Positions 21,510 through 28,795 of a stretch of DNA of 32,641 nt are shown piece by piece. Within the stretch, counting starts at the first letter, position 1. Every line of letters starts with the position of its first letter. The notes below the pieces were generated by a model. That model saw nothing but the letters and a program-made list of their open reading frames with translations. It ran no database searches and was not told where the DNA came from. The stretch is taken from contig NZ_JAMXRZ010000044.1 in assembly GCF_024124375.1 (NCBI RefSeq), positions 1 through 32,641 on the forward strand. The letters are read 5' to 3'. Source of the stretch: Klenkia sp. PcliD-1-E. Lineage in GTDB: Bacteria; Actinomycetota; Actinomycetes; Mycobacteriales; Geodermatophilaceae. The position numbers were made by a program, and so were the translations under genes.

Positions 21510-22301
21510 GTGACCCCCGCGGAGCCGCGGCAGGCAGCCACCGTGCTGCTGCTGCGCGACGGCCCGGACGGCGTCGAGGTGCACCTGCAGCGGCGCACCC
21601 GGGGCATGCCCTTCGCCGGCGGGATGACCGCCTACATCGGTGGCGGCGTCGACCCCCGGGACGGCGACGCCGACCTGGCGTGGATGGGTCCCGGCCCGGA
21701 CGCCTGGGCGCGCACCTGGGGGTGCACCGCGTCCACGGCCCGGCAGCTGGTGTGCGCCGCCGTCCGGGAGACCTTCGAGGAGGCCGGCGTGCTGCTGGCC
21801 GGGCCGGCGTCCGGCGGCGTCGTCCCCGACGTCTCGGGCCCGGAGTGGGAGGCGCAGCGCCGCGCGCTGGTCACCCGCGAGCTGGCGCTCTCGGAGCTGC
21901 TGGCCGACCGCGGGCTGGCGCTGCGGTCGGACCTGCTGCGGCCCTTCGCGCACTGGATCACCCCGCCGGTGGAGCCCCGGCGCTACGACACCAAGTTCTT
22001 CGCCGCGGCGCTGCCGGTGGGCCAGGAGGCGCAGGACGTCTCCGGGGAGGCCGACGAGGCGGGCTGGTCGACGGCGTCGGCGGCGCTGGCCGAGCACGAG
22101 GCCGGAGGGCGGCCGATGCTGCCGCCGACCATCCACACCCTGGGCCAGCTGTCCGCCTTCCCGGACGTGGCGTCGGTGCTGGCGGGCAGCCCGCCGGCGC
22201 CGCTGGAGCCGATCAGCCCCACCTTCTCCGAGGACGCCGACGGCCAGCGGTGGGCCGAGCTCCCCGACGGCACCCGGATCCGGATGGTCGTCCCGATCTG
22301 A
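21510..22301 (+). CDS. NUDIX hydrolase with an interrupted NUDIX box
   Basis: The 263-aa protein begins with a short strand (ATVLLLRDG) and has GGGVD (44-48) and RETFEEAG (86-93), the two ends of a NUDIX box, separated by about 37 residues instead of the usual spacing. The catalytic REXXEE acidic cluster is intact. Similar insertions occur in NUDT19-like acyl-CoA diphosphatases, so a CoA-ester substrate is one possibility. A GTG at 21510 is the start; there is no signal peptide. It ends the DUF4177-ridA operon. In mycobacteria a metallo-beta-lactamase-fold gene (Rv3677c) lies between ridA and crp; here it is absent and a palindromic repeat follows. Confidence 0.85.
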   Translation: MTPAEPRQAATVLLLRDGPDGVEVHLQRRTRGMPFAGGMTAYIGGGVDPRDGDADLAWMGPGPDAWARTWGCTASTARQLVCAAVRETFEEAGVLLAGPASGGVVPDVSGPEWEAQRRALVTRELALSELLADRGLALRSDLLRPFAHWITPPVEPRRYDTKFFAAALPVGQEAQDVSGEADEAGWSTASAALAEHEAGGRPMLPPTIHTLGQLSAFPDVASVLAGSPPAPLEPISPTFSEDADGQRWAELPDGTRIRMVVPI

Positions 22302-22330
22302 CCGCCGCCCCGCGTCGGCTGCCGGGTGCG

Positions 22331-22421
22331 GCGTGGATCAGGTGCGACGACCAGCGTGCATCCTCCGCCGCCGACGTCGATGGCTGAGGATGCACACTCG
22401 TCGTCCCACCTGGTCCGTCGC
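22331..22421. repeat. Palindromic intergenic element, copy 1
   Basis: The left outer arm GCGTGGATCAGGTGCGACGA starts at 22331. The core hairpin GTGCATCCTC (22356-22365) / GAGGATGCAC (22386-22395) surrounds a CCGACGTCG centre, and a diverged right outer arm (TCGTC..CCACCTGG.CC) ends near 22421. It fills the gap between the convergent NUDIX and crp genes, where it could also terminate both. Confidence 0.85.
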
Positions 22422-22441
22422 CGTGGGCGGAGCCGCGGTCG

Positions 22442-23116
22442 TCAGCGCGCGCGGCGGCGCAGGCGCTCCTCGTCGAGGACGACGACCGACTTGCCCTGCA
22501 GCTGGATCCAGCCGCGGTGCACGAAGTCGGCCAGCGCCTTGTTCACCGTCTCGCGGGAGGCGCCCACCAGCTGGGCCAGCTCCTCCTGGGTGAGGTCGTG
22601 CTTGACCCGCAGGCCCTCGTTCTCGCGCGACCCGAAGCGGTCGGCCATCTGCAGCAGCGCCTTGGCCACGCGGCCGGGCACGTCGGTGAAGATGAGGTCG
22701 GCGACGGAGTCGTTGGTGCGCCGCAGCCGGCGGGCCAGCACCTGCAGCAGCCGCTCACCGACCTCGGGGTGCGCCTCGATCCAGGGCCGCAGCGCCTGCT
22801 GGGGCATCTTCGCCAGCCGCACGTCGGTGACCGCGGTCGCCGTCGCCGTGCGCGGGCCCGGGTCGAAGACCGACAGCTCGCCGAACTGGTCGGAGGGACC
22901 CATCACGGCCAGCACGTTCTCGCGGCCGTCGGGGGAGCGGCGGGAGAGCTTGATCTTGCCGGAGAGCACCACGTACAGGCTGTCACCGGGCTCGCCCTCG
23001 TTGAAGACCACCCGCCCGCGGGGCAGGCTGACCGTCTCCAGGCCGCTCGCCGTGGGCTCGGCGGCTTCGGCCGACAGCCCCTGGAACAGACCGGACTGGG
23101 CAAGGACCTCGTCCAC
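22442..23116 (-). CDS. crp: Crp-family cAMP-dependent regulator (GlxR/Rv3676-like)
   Basis: The 224-aa protein has a cNMP-binding domain with [14 protein letters not shown], then [19 protein letters not shown], where E80, R89 and T90 sit at the cAMP phosphate/ribose site. A dimer helix follows, then a C-terminal winged HTH (about 174-205; [21 protein letters not shown]). It is close to mycobacterial Rv3676 and corynebacterial GlxR, global regulators of central metabolism. The GTG start 23116 has AGAGG upstream. A CRP-type palindrome over its own promoter suggests autoregulation. The small membrane gene on the same strand (23245-23502) lies upstream, as Rv3675 does. Confidence 0.96.
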   Translation of the reverse strand: MDEVLAQSGLFQGLSAEAAEPTASGLETVSLPRGRVVFNEGEPGDSLYVVLSGKIKLSRRSPDGRENVLAVMGPSDQFGELSVFDPGPRTATATAVTDVRLAKMPQQALRPWIEAHPEVGERLLQVLARRLRRTNDSVADLIFTDVPGRVAKALLQMADRFGSRENEGLRVKHDLTQEELAQLVGASRETVNKALADFVHRGWIQLQGKSVVVLDEERLRRRAR

Positions 23117-23173
23117 CAGTGCACCTCTCGTACGACGTCATCGCGGGTGCAGTGATCACCCACGTCCGGAGCG

Positions 23174-23203
23174 AGTCTAGGGCCTGTGGGCGGACCCACA
23201 ATG
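23174..23203 (-). promoter_or_regulatory. Predicted crp promoter with CRP-type palindrome
   Basis: On the minus strand a -10 TAGACT (23179-23174) follows a TTGTGG -35-like element by about 16-17 nt. The 16-bp palindrome TGTGGGCGGACCCACA (23185-23200) covers the -35. It keeps the TGTG-N8-CACA skeleton of CRP/GlxR sites, with GGG/CCC instead of the best TGTGA/TCACA. Binding there should repress. Motifs are seen; binding is inferred. Confidence 0.55.
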
Positions 23204-23244
23204 CGGAGCGTCACCGGGGTGCCCACGACGGGTGGGCCGGTGGG

Positions 23245-23502
23245 TCAGTCGGACGGGCGCTGCGCGGTCACGGCCTCGGTGCCGCGGACCACCCGCCCGC
23301 TGCGCCGGCCGCGCCAGCGGTCCATCGCCCGGCGGATGCCCGAGCTGGCCAGCGTGTCGACGTCGCCGGGCGTCGCGGTGGCGAGGAACTCCTCCACCTG
23401 GCGCTGCGAGGTGGGCCGCCGCAGCGGCTCCTCGACCCGCTCCATCACCAGCAGGAACGCGATCACCAGCGGGGGGAACAGGATGACGATCAGGGCGACC
23501 AC
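23245..23502 (-). CDS. Small membrane protein beside crp (Rv3675-like)
   Basis: An 85-aa protein with one N-terminal membrane helix ([20 protein letters not shown]) and a basic, probably cytoplasmic tail ([25 protein letters not shown]). GTG 23502 is chosen because a perfect AGGAGG stands 6 nt upstream; longer frames lack both a helix and a site. Function unknown. Its place between crp and nth matches Rv3675, so the association with Crp is conserved. Confidence 0.75.
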   Translation of the reverse strand: MVALIVILFPPLVIAFLLVMERVEEPLRRPTSQRQVEEFLATATPGDVDTLASSGIRRAMDRWRGRRSGRVVRGTEAVTAQRPSD

Positions 23503-23626
23503 CCAGCACCTCCTCGGGTCGGGACGGCGGGCCTGCGCGGCTGCTGTGCACGCGGTGTCACAGGAGGCCCGGTGGGTCCAGGATGGCAGAACGGGCCTGT
23601 CGGTGCCCGCGCCTACCCTCGACCGC

Positions 23627-24403
23627 GTGTCCGCACCCCCCGCCGTCCCGTCCCGGCCCTCCCGTGCCGTGCGGATGGGCCGGTCGCCGTTCGACGAGGG
23701 CGAGACCCCGCTCGGCCGCACCCGCCGGGCCCGGCGGATGGCCCGGGAGCTGGCCCTCATCCACCCCGACGCGCACTGCGAGCTGGACTTCACCACCCCG
23801 CTGGAGCTGCTGGTCGCCACGGTGCTGTCGGCGCAGACCACCGACCGCACCGTCAACACCGTCACCCCGACCCTGTTCGCCCGGTACCGCACGGCCGCCG
23901 ACTACGCCGGTGCCGACCGGGAGGAGCTGGAGACGATCCTCCGGCCCACCGGCTTCTTCCGCGCCAAGGCCACCTCCCTGCTGGGCCTGGGCCGCGCCCT
24001 GGTCGAGCAGTTCGACGGCGAGGTGCCGGCCCGGCTGGAGGACCTGGTCACGCTGCCCGGCGTGGGGCGCAAGACCGCGAACGTGGTGCTGGGCAACGCA
24101 TTCGGGGTGCCCGGGCTGACCGTCGACACCCACTTCGGCCGGCTGGTCCGGCGGTTCGGCTGGACCGCGGAGGAGGACCCGGTGAAGGTCGAGGCCGAGG
24201 TCGCGCAGCTGATCCCGAAGAAGGAGTGGACCGACTTCTCCCACCGGGTGATCTTCCACGGCCGCCGGGTCTGCCACGCCAAGAAGCCCGCCTGCGGGGC
24301 GTGCGGGCTGGCCCGCGCCTGCCCCTCCTTCGGCCTCGGCCCGCTGGACCCGGTGGCGGCGGCGAAGCTGGTCAAGGGCCCGGCCGCCTCGGACACGCTG
24401 TGA
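23627..24403 (+). CDS. nth: Endonuclease III (DNA glycosylase/AP lyase)
   Basis: The enzyme removes oxidised pyrimidines and nicks the abasic site in base excision repair. The 258-aa protein has the helix-hairpin-helix [13 protein letters not shown] with catalytic K149, catalytic D167 in TVDTHFGR, and a complete 4Fe-4S motif C216-x6-C223-x2-C226-x5-C232. The first 35 or so residues are a poorly conserved basic extension. GTG 23627 is the start nearest the family N-terminus. Its stop overlaps the next gene start (GTGA), the first link in a five-gene overlapping chain. Confidence 0.96.
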   Translation: MSAPPAVPSRPSRAVRMGRSPFDEGETPLGRTRRARRMARELALIHPDAHCELDFTTPLELLVATVLSAQTTDRTVNTVTPTLFARYRTAADYAGADREELETILRPTGFFRAKATSLLGLGRALVEQFDGEVPARLEDLVTLPGVGRKTANVVLGNAFGVPGLTVDTHFGRLVRRFGWTAEEDPVKVEAEVAQLIPKKEWTDFSHRVIFHGRRVCHAKKPACGACGLARACPSFGLGPLDPVAAAKLVKGPAASDTL

Positions 24404-24978
24404 GGCGCGCCCTGCTGGCGCTGGCCGCGGTCCTGCTGCTGGCCGGCTGCACCTCCGACAACCCTGACGCCGCCCAGCCCTCGGCGGACCCCGGGGTGCA
24501 GGACGTCGACACCGCGCTGCAGTCCTGCCCCGAGCAGACCGGCGACACCGTGGAGGCCGCCGACGCGCTGCCGCCGCTGTCCTTCGACTGCATCGGTGGG
24601 GGGACCCTCGACCTGTCCCGCGCGCCCGGCGTGCCCACCGTCGTCAACGTGTGGGGGTCCTGGTGCGGGCCCTGCCGCGAGGAGCTGCCCCTCGTGCAGC
24701 AGCTGGCCGACGAGGCCGGTGACCGCGTGCAGGTGCTGGGCGTCGTCGCCTCCGACACGCTCACCGCCGCGGACTCCTTCGCCGCCGACGCCGGGGTGAC
24801 CTTCCCCAACGGCTTCGACCAGCAGAACGACCTGCTCACCGAGGAGGGGCTGAGGGGGGCGCCCTACACGTTCTTCGTCGCCGCCGACGGCACGCTGGCC
24901 TACACGGAGACCGGCGCCGTGTCGTCGCTGGCCGAGCTCGAGCAGCTGGTCGCCGACCACCTCGGCGTCGCCCTGTGA
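24400..24978 (+). CDS. TlpA/ResA-like thioredoxin-fold lipoprotein
   Basis: The 192-aa precursor has a lipoprotein signal (LLLAGC, lipid Cys C17), a linker, and a thioredoxin fold with the redox motif W88-C89-G90-P91-C92 and the cis-Pro segment GAPYTFF. It should act outside the membrane, reducing or exchanging disulphides in secreted or membrane proteins, for example during cytochrome c or cupredoxin assembly. A second Cys pair (C43, C64) outside the active site is notable. GTG 24400 overlaps the nth stop; the next gene overlaps by 4 bp. Equivalent to Rv3673c by context. Confidence 0.92.
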   Translation: MRRALLALAAVLLLAGCTSDNPDAAQPSADPGVQDVDTALQSCPEQTGDTVEAADALPPLSFDCIGGGTLDLSRAPGVPTVVNVWGSWCGPCREELPLVQQLADEAGDRVQVLGVVASDTLTAADSFAADAGVTFPNGFDQQNDLLTEEGLRGAPYTFFVAADGTLAYTETGAVSSLAELEQLVADHLGVAL

Positions 24979-25724
24979 GCCCCGACCTCACCGGCGTCCC
25001 CGACCACGTCCGGTCGCTGCTCGCCTCGGCCGACGCGCTGCCGCTGCGGCACCGCATGGGCGGGGCCACCGACACGGCCCGGCGCTCGGCGGTGCTCATC
25101 CTCTTCGGGCGCACCCCGCTCGGCGACGACGTCCTGCTGATCGAGAAGTCCGACCGGCTGCGCACGCACGCCGGCCAGCCCGCCTTCCCCGGCGGCGGCG
25201 CCGAGGCCGGCGAGGACTACCCGGTGGGCACCGCGCTGCGCGAGGCGCACGAGGAGGCGGGGGTGGACCCCGCTTCCGTGCAGGTGCTGGGCGTGCTGCC
25301 GGAGCTGTACCTGGGCCCCAGCGACAACGTCGTCGTCCCGGTCGTGGGCTGGTGGGACGACCCGCGGGAGACCGTGACCGGCGACCCCTTCGAGGTCGCC
25401 CAGGTGGCCCGGGTGCCGCTGGCCGAGCTGGTCGACCCGGCCCGCCGGTTCCGGGTGCGGCACCCCTCGGGCTACACCGGCCCGGCCTTCGACGTCGCGG
25501 GCATGGTCGTGTGGGGCTTCACCGCCGGGGTGCTGGACGCCGTCCTCACCGCCGCGGGCCTCGCCCGGCCCTGGGACACCGCCGACGTCCGGGACCTCGC
25601 GGCCGAGCAGGAGCGGGTGCGCGGGCGGCGTGACGTCGTGGAGCGGCCCGCCGACCGCGCCGCGCCGACGGTCGCCGACGGACCGCCGCCCACAGCTGCG
25701 CCGCGTACGGTCCTCGGGCGATGA
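24975..25724 (+). CDS. CoA-type NUDIX hydrolase (Rv3672c-like)
   Basis: The 249-aa protein has a NuCoA-type stretch (LLIEKSDRLRTHAGQPAFPGG) leading into a NUDIX box (GGAEAGED..ALREAHEEAG, about 74-96) with the REXXEE metal-binding residues present and D81 where many family members have Glu. This combination marks CoA diphosphatases that cleave CoA or its derivatives to phosphopantetheine and 3',5'-ADP. A roughly 40-residue C-terminal tail is probably disordered. GTG 24975 overlaps tlpA by 4 bp, and its stop overlaps the cupredoxin start as ATGA. Confidence 0.88.
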   Translation: MSPDLTGVPDHVRSLLASADALPLRHRMGGATDTARRSAVLILFGRTPLGDDVLLIEKSDRLRTHAGQPAFPGGGAEAGEDYPVGTALREAHEEAGVDPASVQVLGVLPELYLGPSDNVVVPVVGWWDDPRETVTGDPFEVAQVARVPLAELVDPARRFRVRHPSGYTGPAFDVAGMVVWGFTAGVLDAVLTAAGLARPWDTADVRDLAAEQERVRGRRDVVERPADRAAPTVADGPPPTAAPRTVLGR

Positions 25725-26188
25725 CGACGAACCGAGCACGCGTGCTGGTGGTCGCGGTGCTGCTCGCCCTGGGGCTGGTGGGCTGCAGCAACCGCACCCC
25801 GGCCACGCCCGAGGCGACCCGCACGCCCGACGCCGGCGTGGGCGAGGTGACGACCGACCCCGAGGGCGTGCAGGAGATCACCCTGGAGACCGGGGACGAC
25901 TACGTCTTCACCCCGAGCACCTTCACCGTCGCCCCCGGCACGGTGCGGCTGACGGTCACCAACGTCGCGACGCAGCTGACCCACAACTTCATGTTCACCG
26001 CCGACACGGGTCCCGAGGCCATCACCGAGGAGATCCCGCTGCTGGCGCCCGGCCAGAGCCAGACGATCGAGTTCACGGTGACCCAACCCGGCGACTACCC
26101 GTTCGAGTGCACCTTCCACGTCGCGCTCGGGCAGGTCGGCACGATGACCGTCAGCGGCGCCGCGGCGTCTCCGACGGCGAGTGGCTGA
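25721..26188 (+). CDS. Cupredoxin-like copper lipoprotein
   Basis: The 155-aa precursor has a lipoprotein signal (LALGLVGC, lipid Cys C22), a Thr/Pro linker and a plastocyanin/azurin-like beta domain. Likely type 1 copper ligands are H88 (LTHNF), C130 and H133 (FECTFH) and M142 (GTM). It should carry electrons or bind copper on the outer face of the membrane. In mycobacteria the NUDIX gene is followed directly by marP, so this gene is an insertion in the conserved order, yet it is tightly overlapped on both sides (ATGA with nuDIX; 8 bp with marP). The Cys-x2-His spacing is short compared with azurin. Cu-binding is inferred. Confidence 0.85.
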   Translation: MTTNRARVLVVAVLLALGLVGCSNRTPATPEATRTPDAGVGEVTTDPEGVQEITLETGDDYVFTPSTFTVAPGTVRLTVTNVATQLTHNFMFTADTGPEAITEEIPLLAPGQSQTIEFTVTQPGDYPFECTFHVALGQVGTMTVSGAAASPTASG

Positions 26189-27374
26189 CCCGGTGTCCCT
26201 CGTCGACCTGGTGCTCATCGCGCTGGCCCTGCTGTTCGCCCTCTCCGGGTTCCGGCAGGGCCTGATCGTCTCGGCGGCGTCGTTCATCGGGTTCTTCGGC
26301 GGCGCGGTGGCCGGGGCCCAGCTGTCCGGGCCGGTGGCCGACGAGCTGGGCGGGTCGACGCTGTCCCGGGTGTTCGTGGCGCTGGTCGTCGTCCTCGCCG
26401 GGGCGCTGCTGGGGCAGCTGGTGGCTGCCTGGCTCGGCCGGGCGGTCCGCAGGAAGGTCACCTGGGAGCCGGCGAAGATCGTCGACTCGGTGGCCGGGGC
26501 GCTGATCTCGGCCGTCGCGGTGCTGCTGGTCGCCTGGATGGTGGCCACCCCGCTGGCCAACTCGGCCTTCCCCGCGGTGGCCAGCCAGGTGCGGCAGTCC
26601 ACGCTGGTGCAGGCCGTGGACCGGGGGGTGCCCCCGGGCGTCCGGTCGCTCTACGACTCCCTGCGCGAGGCCATCGACCGGCGCGGTCTGCCCGACGTCC
26701 TGGACCCGCTGACCCCCACGCAGGTCCGCGACGTACCGGTGCCCGACCAGGCCCTGGCGCAGAGCGCGGTCGTGGGCCAGGTGCAGGGCTCGGTGGTGAA
26801 GATCAGCGGCGTGGCGCCGTCCTGCTCGCGGCAGATCGACGGGTCGGGCTTCGTCTTCGCCAGTGAGCGGGTGATGACCAACGCGCACGTGCTCGCCGGG
26901 GTCACCGACCCCGTGGTCACCGCCGAGGGCGAGACCTACGACGCGGTCGCGGTCTACGTCGACGAGGAGACCGACGTCGCCGTCCTCGCCGTGCCCGGGC
27001 TTCCGCAGGTCCCGCTCACGTTCGCCGGCGAACCGGTCGGTTCGGGGTCCGACGCGATCATCATGGGCTACCCCGGGGGCGGGGGGCTCTACGTCGGCGC
27101 CGCGCGGGTGCGCGACCGCGGGGCGATCAGCGGCCCGGACTTCCGCTCCGAGCGCACGGTGGTCCGCGACGTGTACGCCCTCTACGGGCAGGTGCGGGCC
27201 GGCAACTCCGGCGGCCCGCTGCTGGCCGCCGACGGCTCGGTGCTCGGCGTGGTCTTCGCCTCGGCCGTCGACGACCCGAACACCGGCTACGCCCTCACCG
27301 ACGCCGAGGTGGCCGACGCCGCCACGCAGGGGCGCACCGCCAGCACCCCGGTCGACACCGGCCCCTGCGAGTAG
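26181..27374 (+). CDS. marP: MarP-like membrane serine protease
   Basis: At 397 aa it has the same length as M. tuberculosis MarP, as I recall it. An N-terminal CvpA-like domain gives four hydrophobic segments (about 7-27, 30-50, 60-86, 100-122), and a periplasmic chymotrypsin-fold protease follows (about 190-395) with H236 (TNAHV), D265 (ETDVAVL) and S343 (GNSGGP). C215 and C396 match the disulphide pair that stabilises the active form in MarP, and the last residue but one being Cys is itself characteristic. MarP is needed for acid and oxidative-stress resistance. GTG 26181 overlaps the cupredoxin gene; GTG 26193 is an alternative. Ends the overlapping operon. Confidence 0.94.
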   Translation: MADPVSLVDLVLIALALLFALSGFRQGLIVSAASFIGFFGGAVAGAQLSGPVADELGGSTLSRVFVALVVVLAGALLGQLVAAWLGRAVRRKVTWEPAKIVDSVAGALISAVAVLLVAWMVATPLANSAFPAVASQVRQSTLVQAVDRGVPPGVRSLYDSLREAIDRRGLPDVLDPLTPTQVRDVPVPDQALAQSAVVGQVQGSVVKISGVAPSCSRQIDGSGFVFASERVMTNAHVLAGVTDPVVTAEGETYDAVAVYVDEETDVAVLAVPGLPQVPLTFAGEPVGSGSDAIIMGYPGGGGLYVGAARVRDRGAISGPDFRSERTVVRDVYALYGQVRAGNSGGPLLAADGSVLGVVFASAVDDPNTGYALTDAEVADAATQGRTASTPVDTGPCE

Positions 27375-27392
27375 CCCCCGCCGCCTGCGCCG

Positions 27393-27424
27393 GCCCGCCG
27401 CCCGCCGCCCGCCGCCCGCCGCCC
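27393..27424 (+). repeat. Tandem 7-bp repeat after marP
   Basis: GCCCGCC repeats four times with a partial fifth copy (32 bp), immediately before palindromic element copy 2. Such tracts are prone to slippage; no function is suggested. Confidence 0.9.
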
Positions 27425-27426
27425 TG

Positions 27427-27515
27427 GCGTGGATCAGGTCCGACGACCACCGTGCATCCTCCTGGGGCGACGTCGGTGAAGGCGGTTGCACATCGGTGGC
27501 GGAGGACGTCGTCAC
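27427..27515. repeat. Palindromic intergenic element, copy 2 (left arm intact, right arm lost)
   Basis: The left outer arm GCGTGGATCAGG (27427-27438) and the core start GTGCATCCTCC (27452-27462) are intact. The centre CGACGTCGGTG (27468-27478) remains, but the returning strand is degenerate (GTTGCAC, 27485-27491) and the right outer arm is not recognisable. The element runs into the stop codon of the minus-strand gene at 27512. Confidence 0.75.
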
Positions 27516-28573
27516 GCAGTCCGGTCCTGCGAGCCGCCGATGACCGGGGGCGTCCACGGCGTCGCCCGCGGCACCCGGCGGAGGCCGTCCCGCCACGGGA
27601 CGATCACCACGCCCGGCGGCAGGACGAGGGGCTGGGCGAGCAACGACCGCACCCGCGCGGCCTTCGCCGGCATGCCGGTGGCCAGGTCCCCCTGGGCCAC
27701 GCGGGTACCCGCCAGCCCGAGGTCCACGAGGACGTCGTGCCGGCGCTTCTCCTCCCAGCCGACGTCGGCCGGTGATCGTCCGCGCCAGGGGTCGGTCCAC
27801 TTCACCCGCCCGTCGACCTCGCCGAAGGCGGGGGTGCCCGGCCAGTGCATGTCGAGGACCGCGACGAGCCTGCCGTCACGGAGCACCGCCGCCTGCAGCA
27901 CGGGTTCGGGTAGGCCCGAAGCGCCGAAGGCCAGGCGGGTCAGGGTCTCCAACGGGGAGTGCGCCCCGACCCTGGCGAGCCGGACCGCCGCGGCCGCCTC
28001 ACCGATGCCGACCCAGTGCCGCTGTCCCAGGACGCCGGCGGCCAGCTCGTCCGGCGTGGTCCGTCCGTCGGCGAGGGCGTCGTCCAGCGCGACGACGGCG
28101 TCCGTCACCCCCCAGTCGCGCCCCACGTCGAGCAGGGTGCGGTTCAGCGACGTGGCGGGCAGCCCGCCCACGGTGGTGGTGTCCGTCCCGGGGAGCCCGG
28201 CAGCCAGGACGCGGTAGCCCCGCCCGACCCGGAAGCGCTCCGGGTCGGTGAGCGTGACGGTGGGGGACGACCCGGCGGGGACGACGAGGTCGTGCAGCCG
28301 TGCGGCCGCGTCGTGGCTGACGACGGCGCTGTCCCGGCCGAGCCGGGCCAGCACGGCTGCTGCCTCCAGGCCGTGCTCCTGCCCGGTCGAGACGTAGGCG
28401 TGCCAGATCTCCTGCGTCGTGCAGACGCCGTAGCGGACCGCGTGCCAGCGGCCGCTGCGCAGCTGGGCGGCGATGCCGTGCCGCGTGTACCCGGCGGCGA
28501 CGGCGTCGGCGGTGGTGAAGACGCCACCGCGGCGGACCAGGGCGGCGTGGAGGAGGGGGTGCACACGACGCAC
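27512..28573 (-). CDS. AbiEi-like winged-HTH plus DUF559-like nuclease-fold protein (orphan)
   Basis: A 353-aa protein. The N-terminus (about 1-60; LVRRGGVFTTADAVAAGYT, HAVRYGVCTT) looks like the AbiEi antitoxin winged HTH. The C-terminus (about 205-300) has a PD-(D/E)XK-like pattern: E209 (SPLET), D241 (LDMHWP), E252 and K258 (GEVDGRVK), as in DUF559/Vsr-related proteins. No AbiEii nucleotidyltransferase partner is adjacent, so a complete abortive-infection toxin-antitoxin pair is not shown. GTG 28573 is chosen because GGAG lies about 9 nt upstream; in-frame sequence further upstream overlaps a repeat. It sits between marP and ephE, which are adjacent in mycobacteria, and is bracketed by palindromic elements. 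Function unknown. Confidence 0.75.
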   Translation of the reverse strand: MRRVHPLLHAALVRRGGVFTTADAVAAGYTRHGIAAQLRSGRWHAVRYGVCTTQEIWHAYVSTGQEHGLEAAAVLARLGRDSAVVSHDAAARLHDLVVPAGSSPTVTLTDPERFRVGRGYRVLAAGLPGTDTTTVGGLPATSLNRTLLDVGRDWGVTDAVVALDDALADGRTTPDELAAGVLGQRHWVGIGEAAAAVRLARVGAHSPLETLTRLAFGASGLPEPVLQAAVLRDGRLVAVLDMHWPGTPAFGEVDGRVKWTDPWRGRSPADVGWEEKRRHDVLVDLGLAGTRVAQGDLATGMPAKAARVRSLLAQPLVLPPGVVIVPWRDGLRRVPRATPWTPPVIGGSQDRTA

Positions 28574-28695
28574 CGTCGTCGACTCCGCTCCAGCAGGGAA
28601 GGCGGCAGCCTGGACCCGTGGACAGGCGGCCGGGCTGTGGACGGCGACGTCCTCGATGGCGTTCCGCGTGGTAGGCGCCGTCCTCAGCCGCCCAC

Positions 28696-28760
28696 GTGCA
28701 TCCTCCGCCGCCGACGTCGGTGGCTGAGGACGCACATTGGTCGTCGCACCTGATCCACGC
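28696..28760. repeat. Palindromic intergenic element, copy 3 (core and right arm)
   Basis: The core GTGCATCCTCCGCCGCC begins at 28696, the centre is CCGACGTCGG, and the return GAGGACGCAC (28726-28735) has one change from copy 1. The right outer arm TCGTCGCACCTGATCCACGC ends at 28760 and is the exact complement of the left arm of copy 1. The left outer arm is absent; upstream sequence is unrelated. Confidence 0.85.
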
Positions 28761-28795
28761 CGCGGCCGGGCGGGGGTGAGGCGGCGAGAAGGGGC

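Noticed and set aside
27512-28573. Complete AbiE toxin-antitoxin system
   Set aside because: Only an AbiEi-like N-terminal domain is present; there is no AbiEii nucleotidyltransferase gene on either side.
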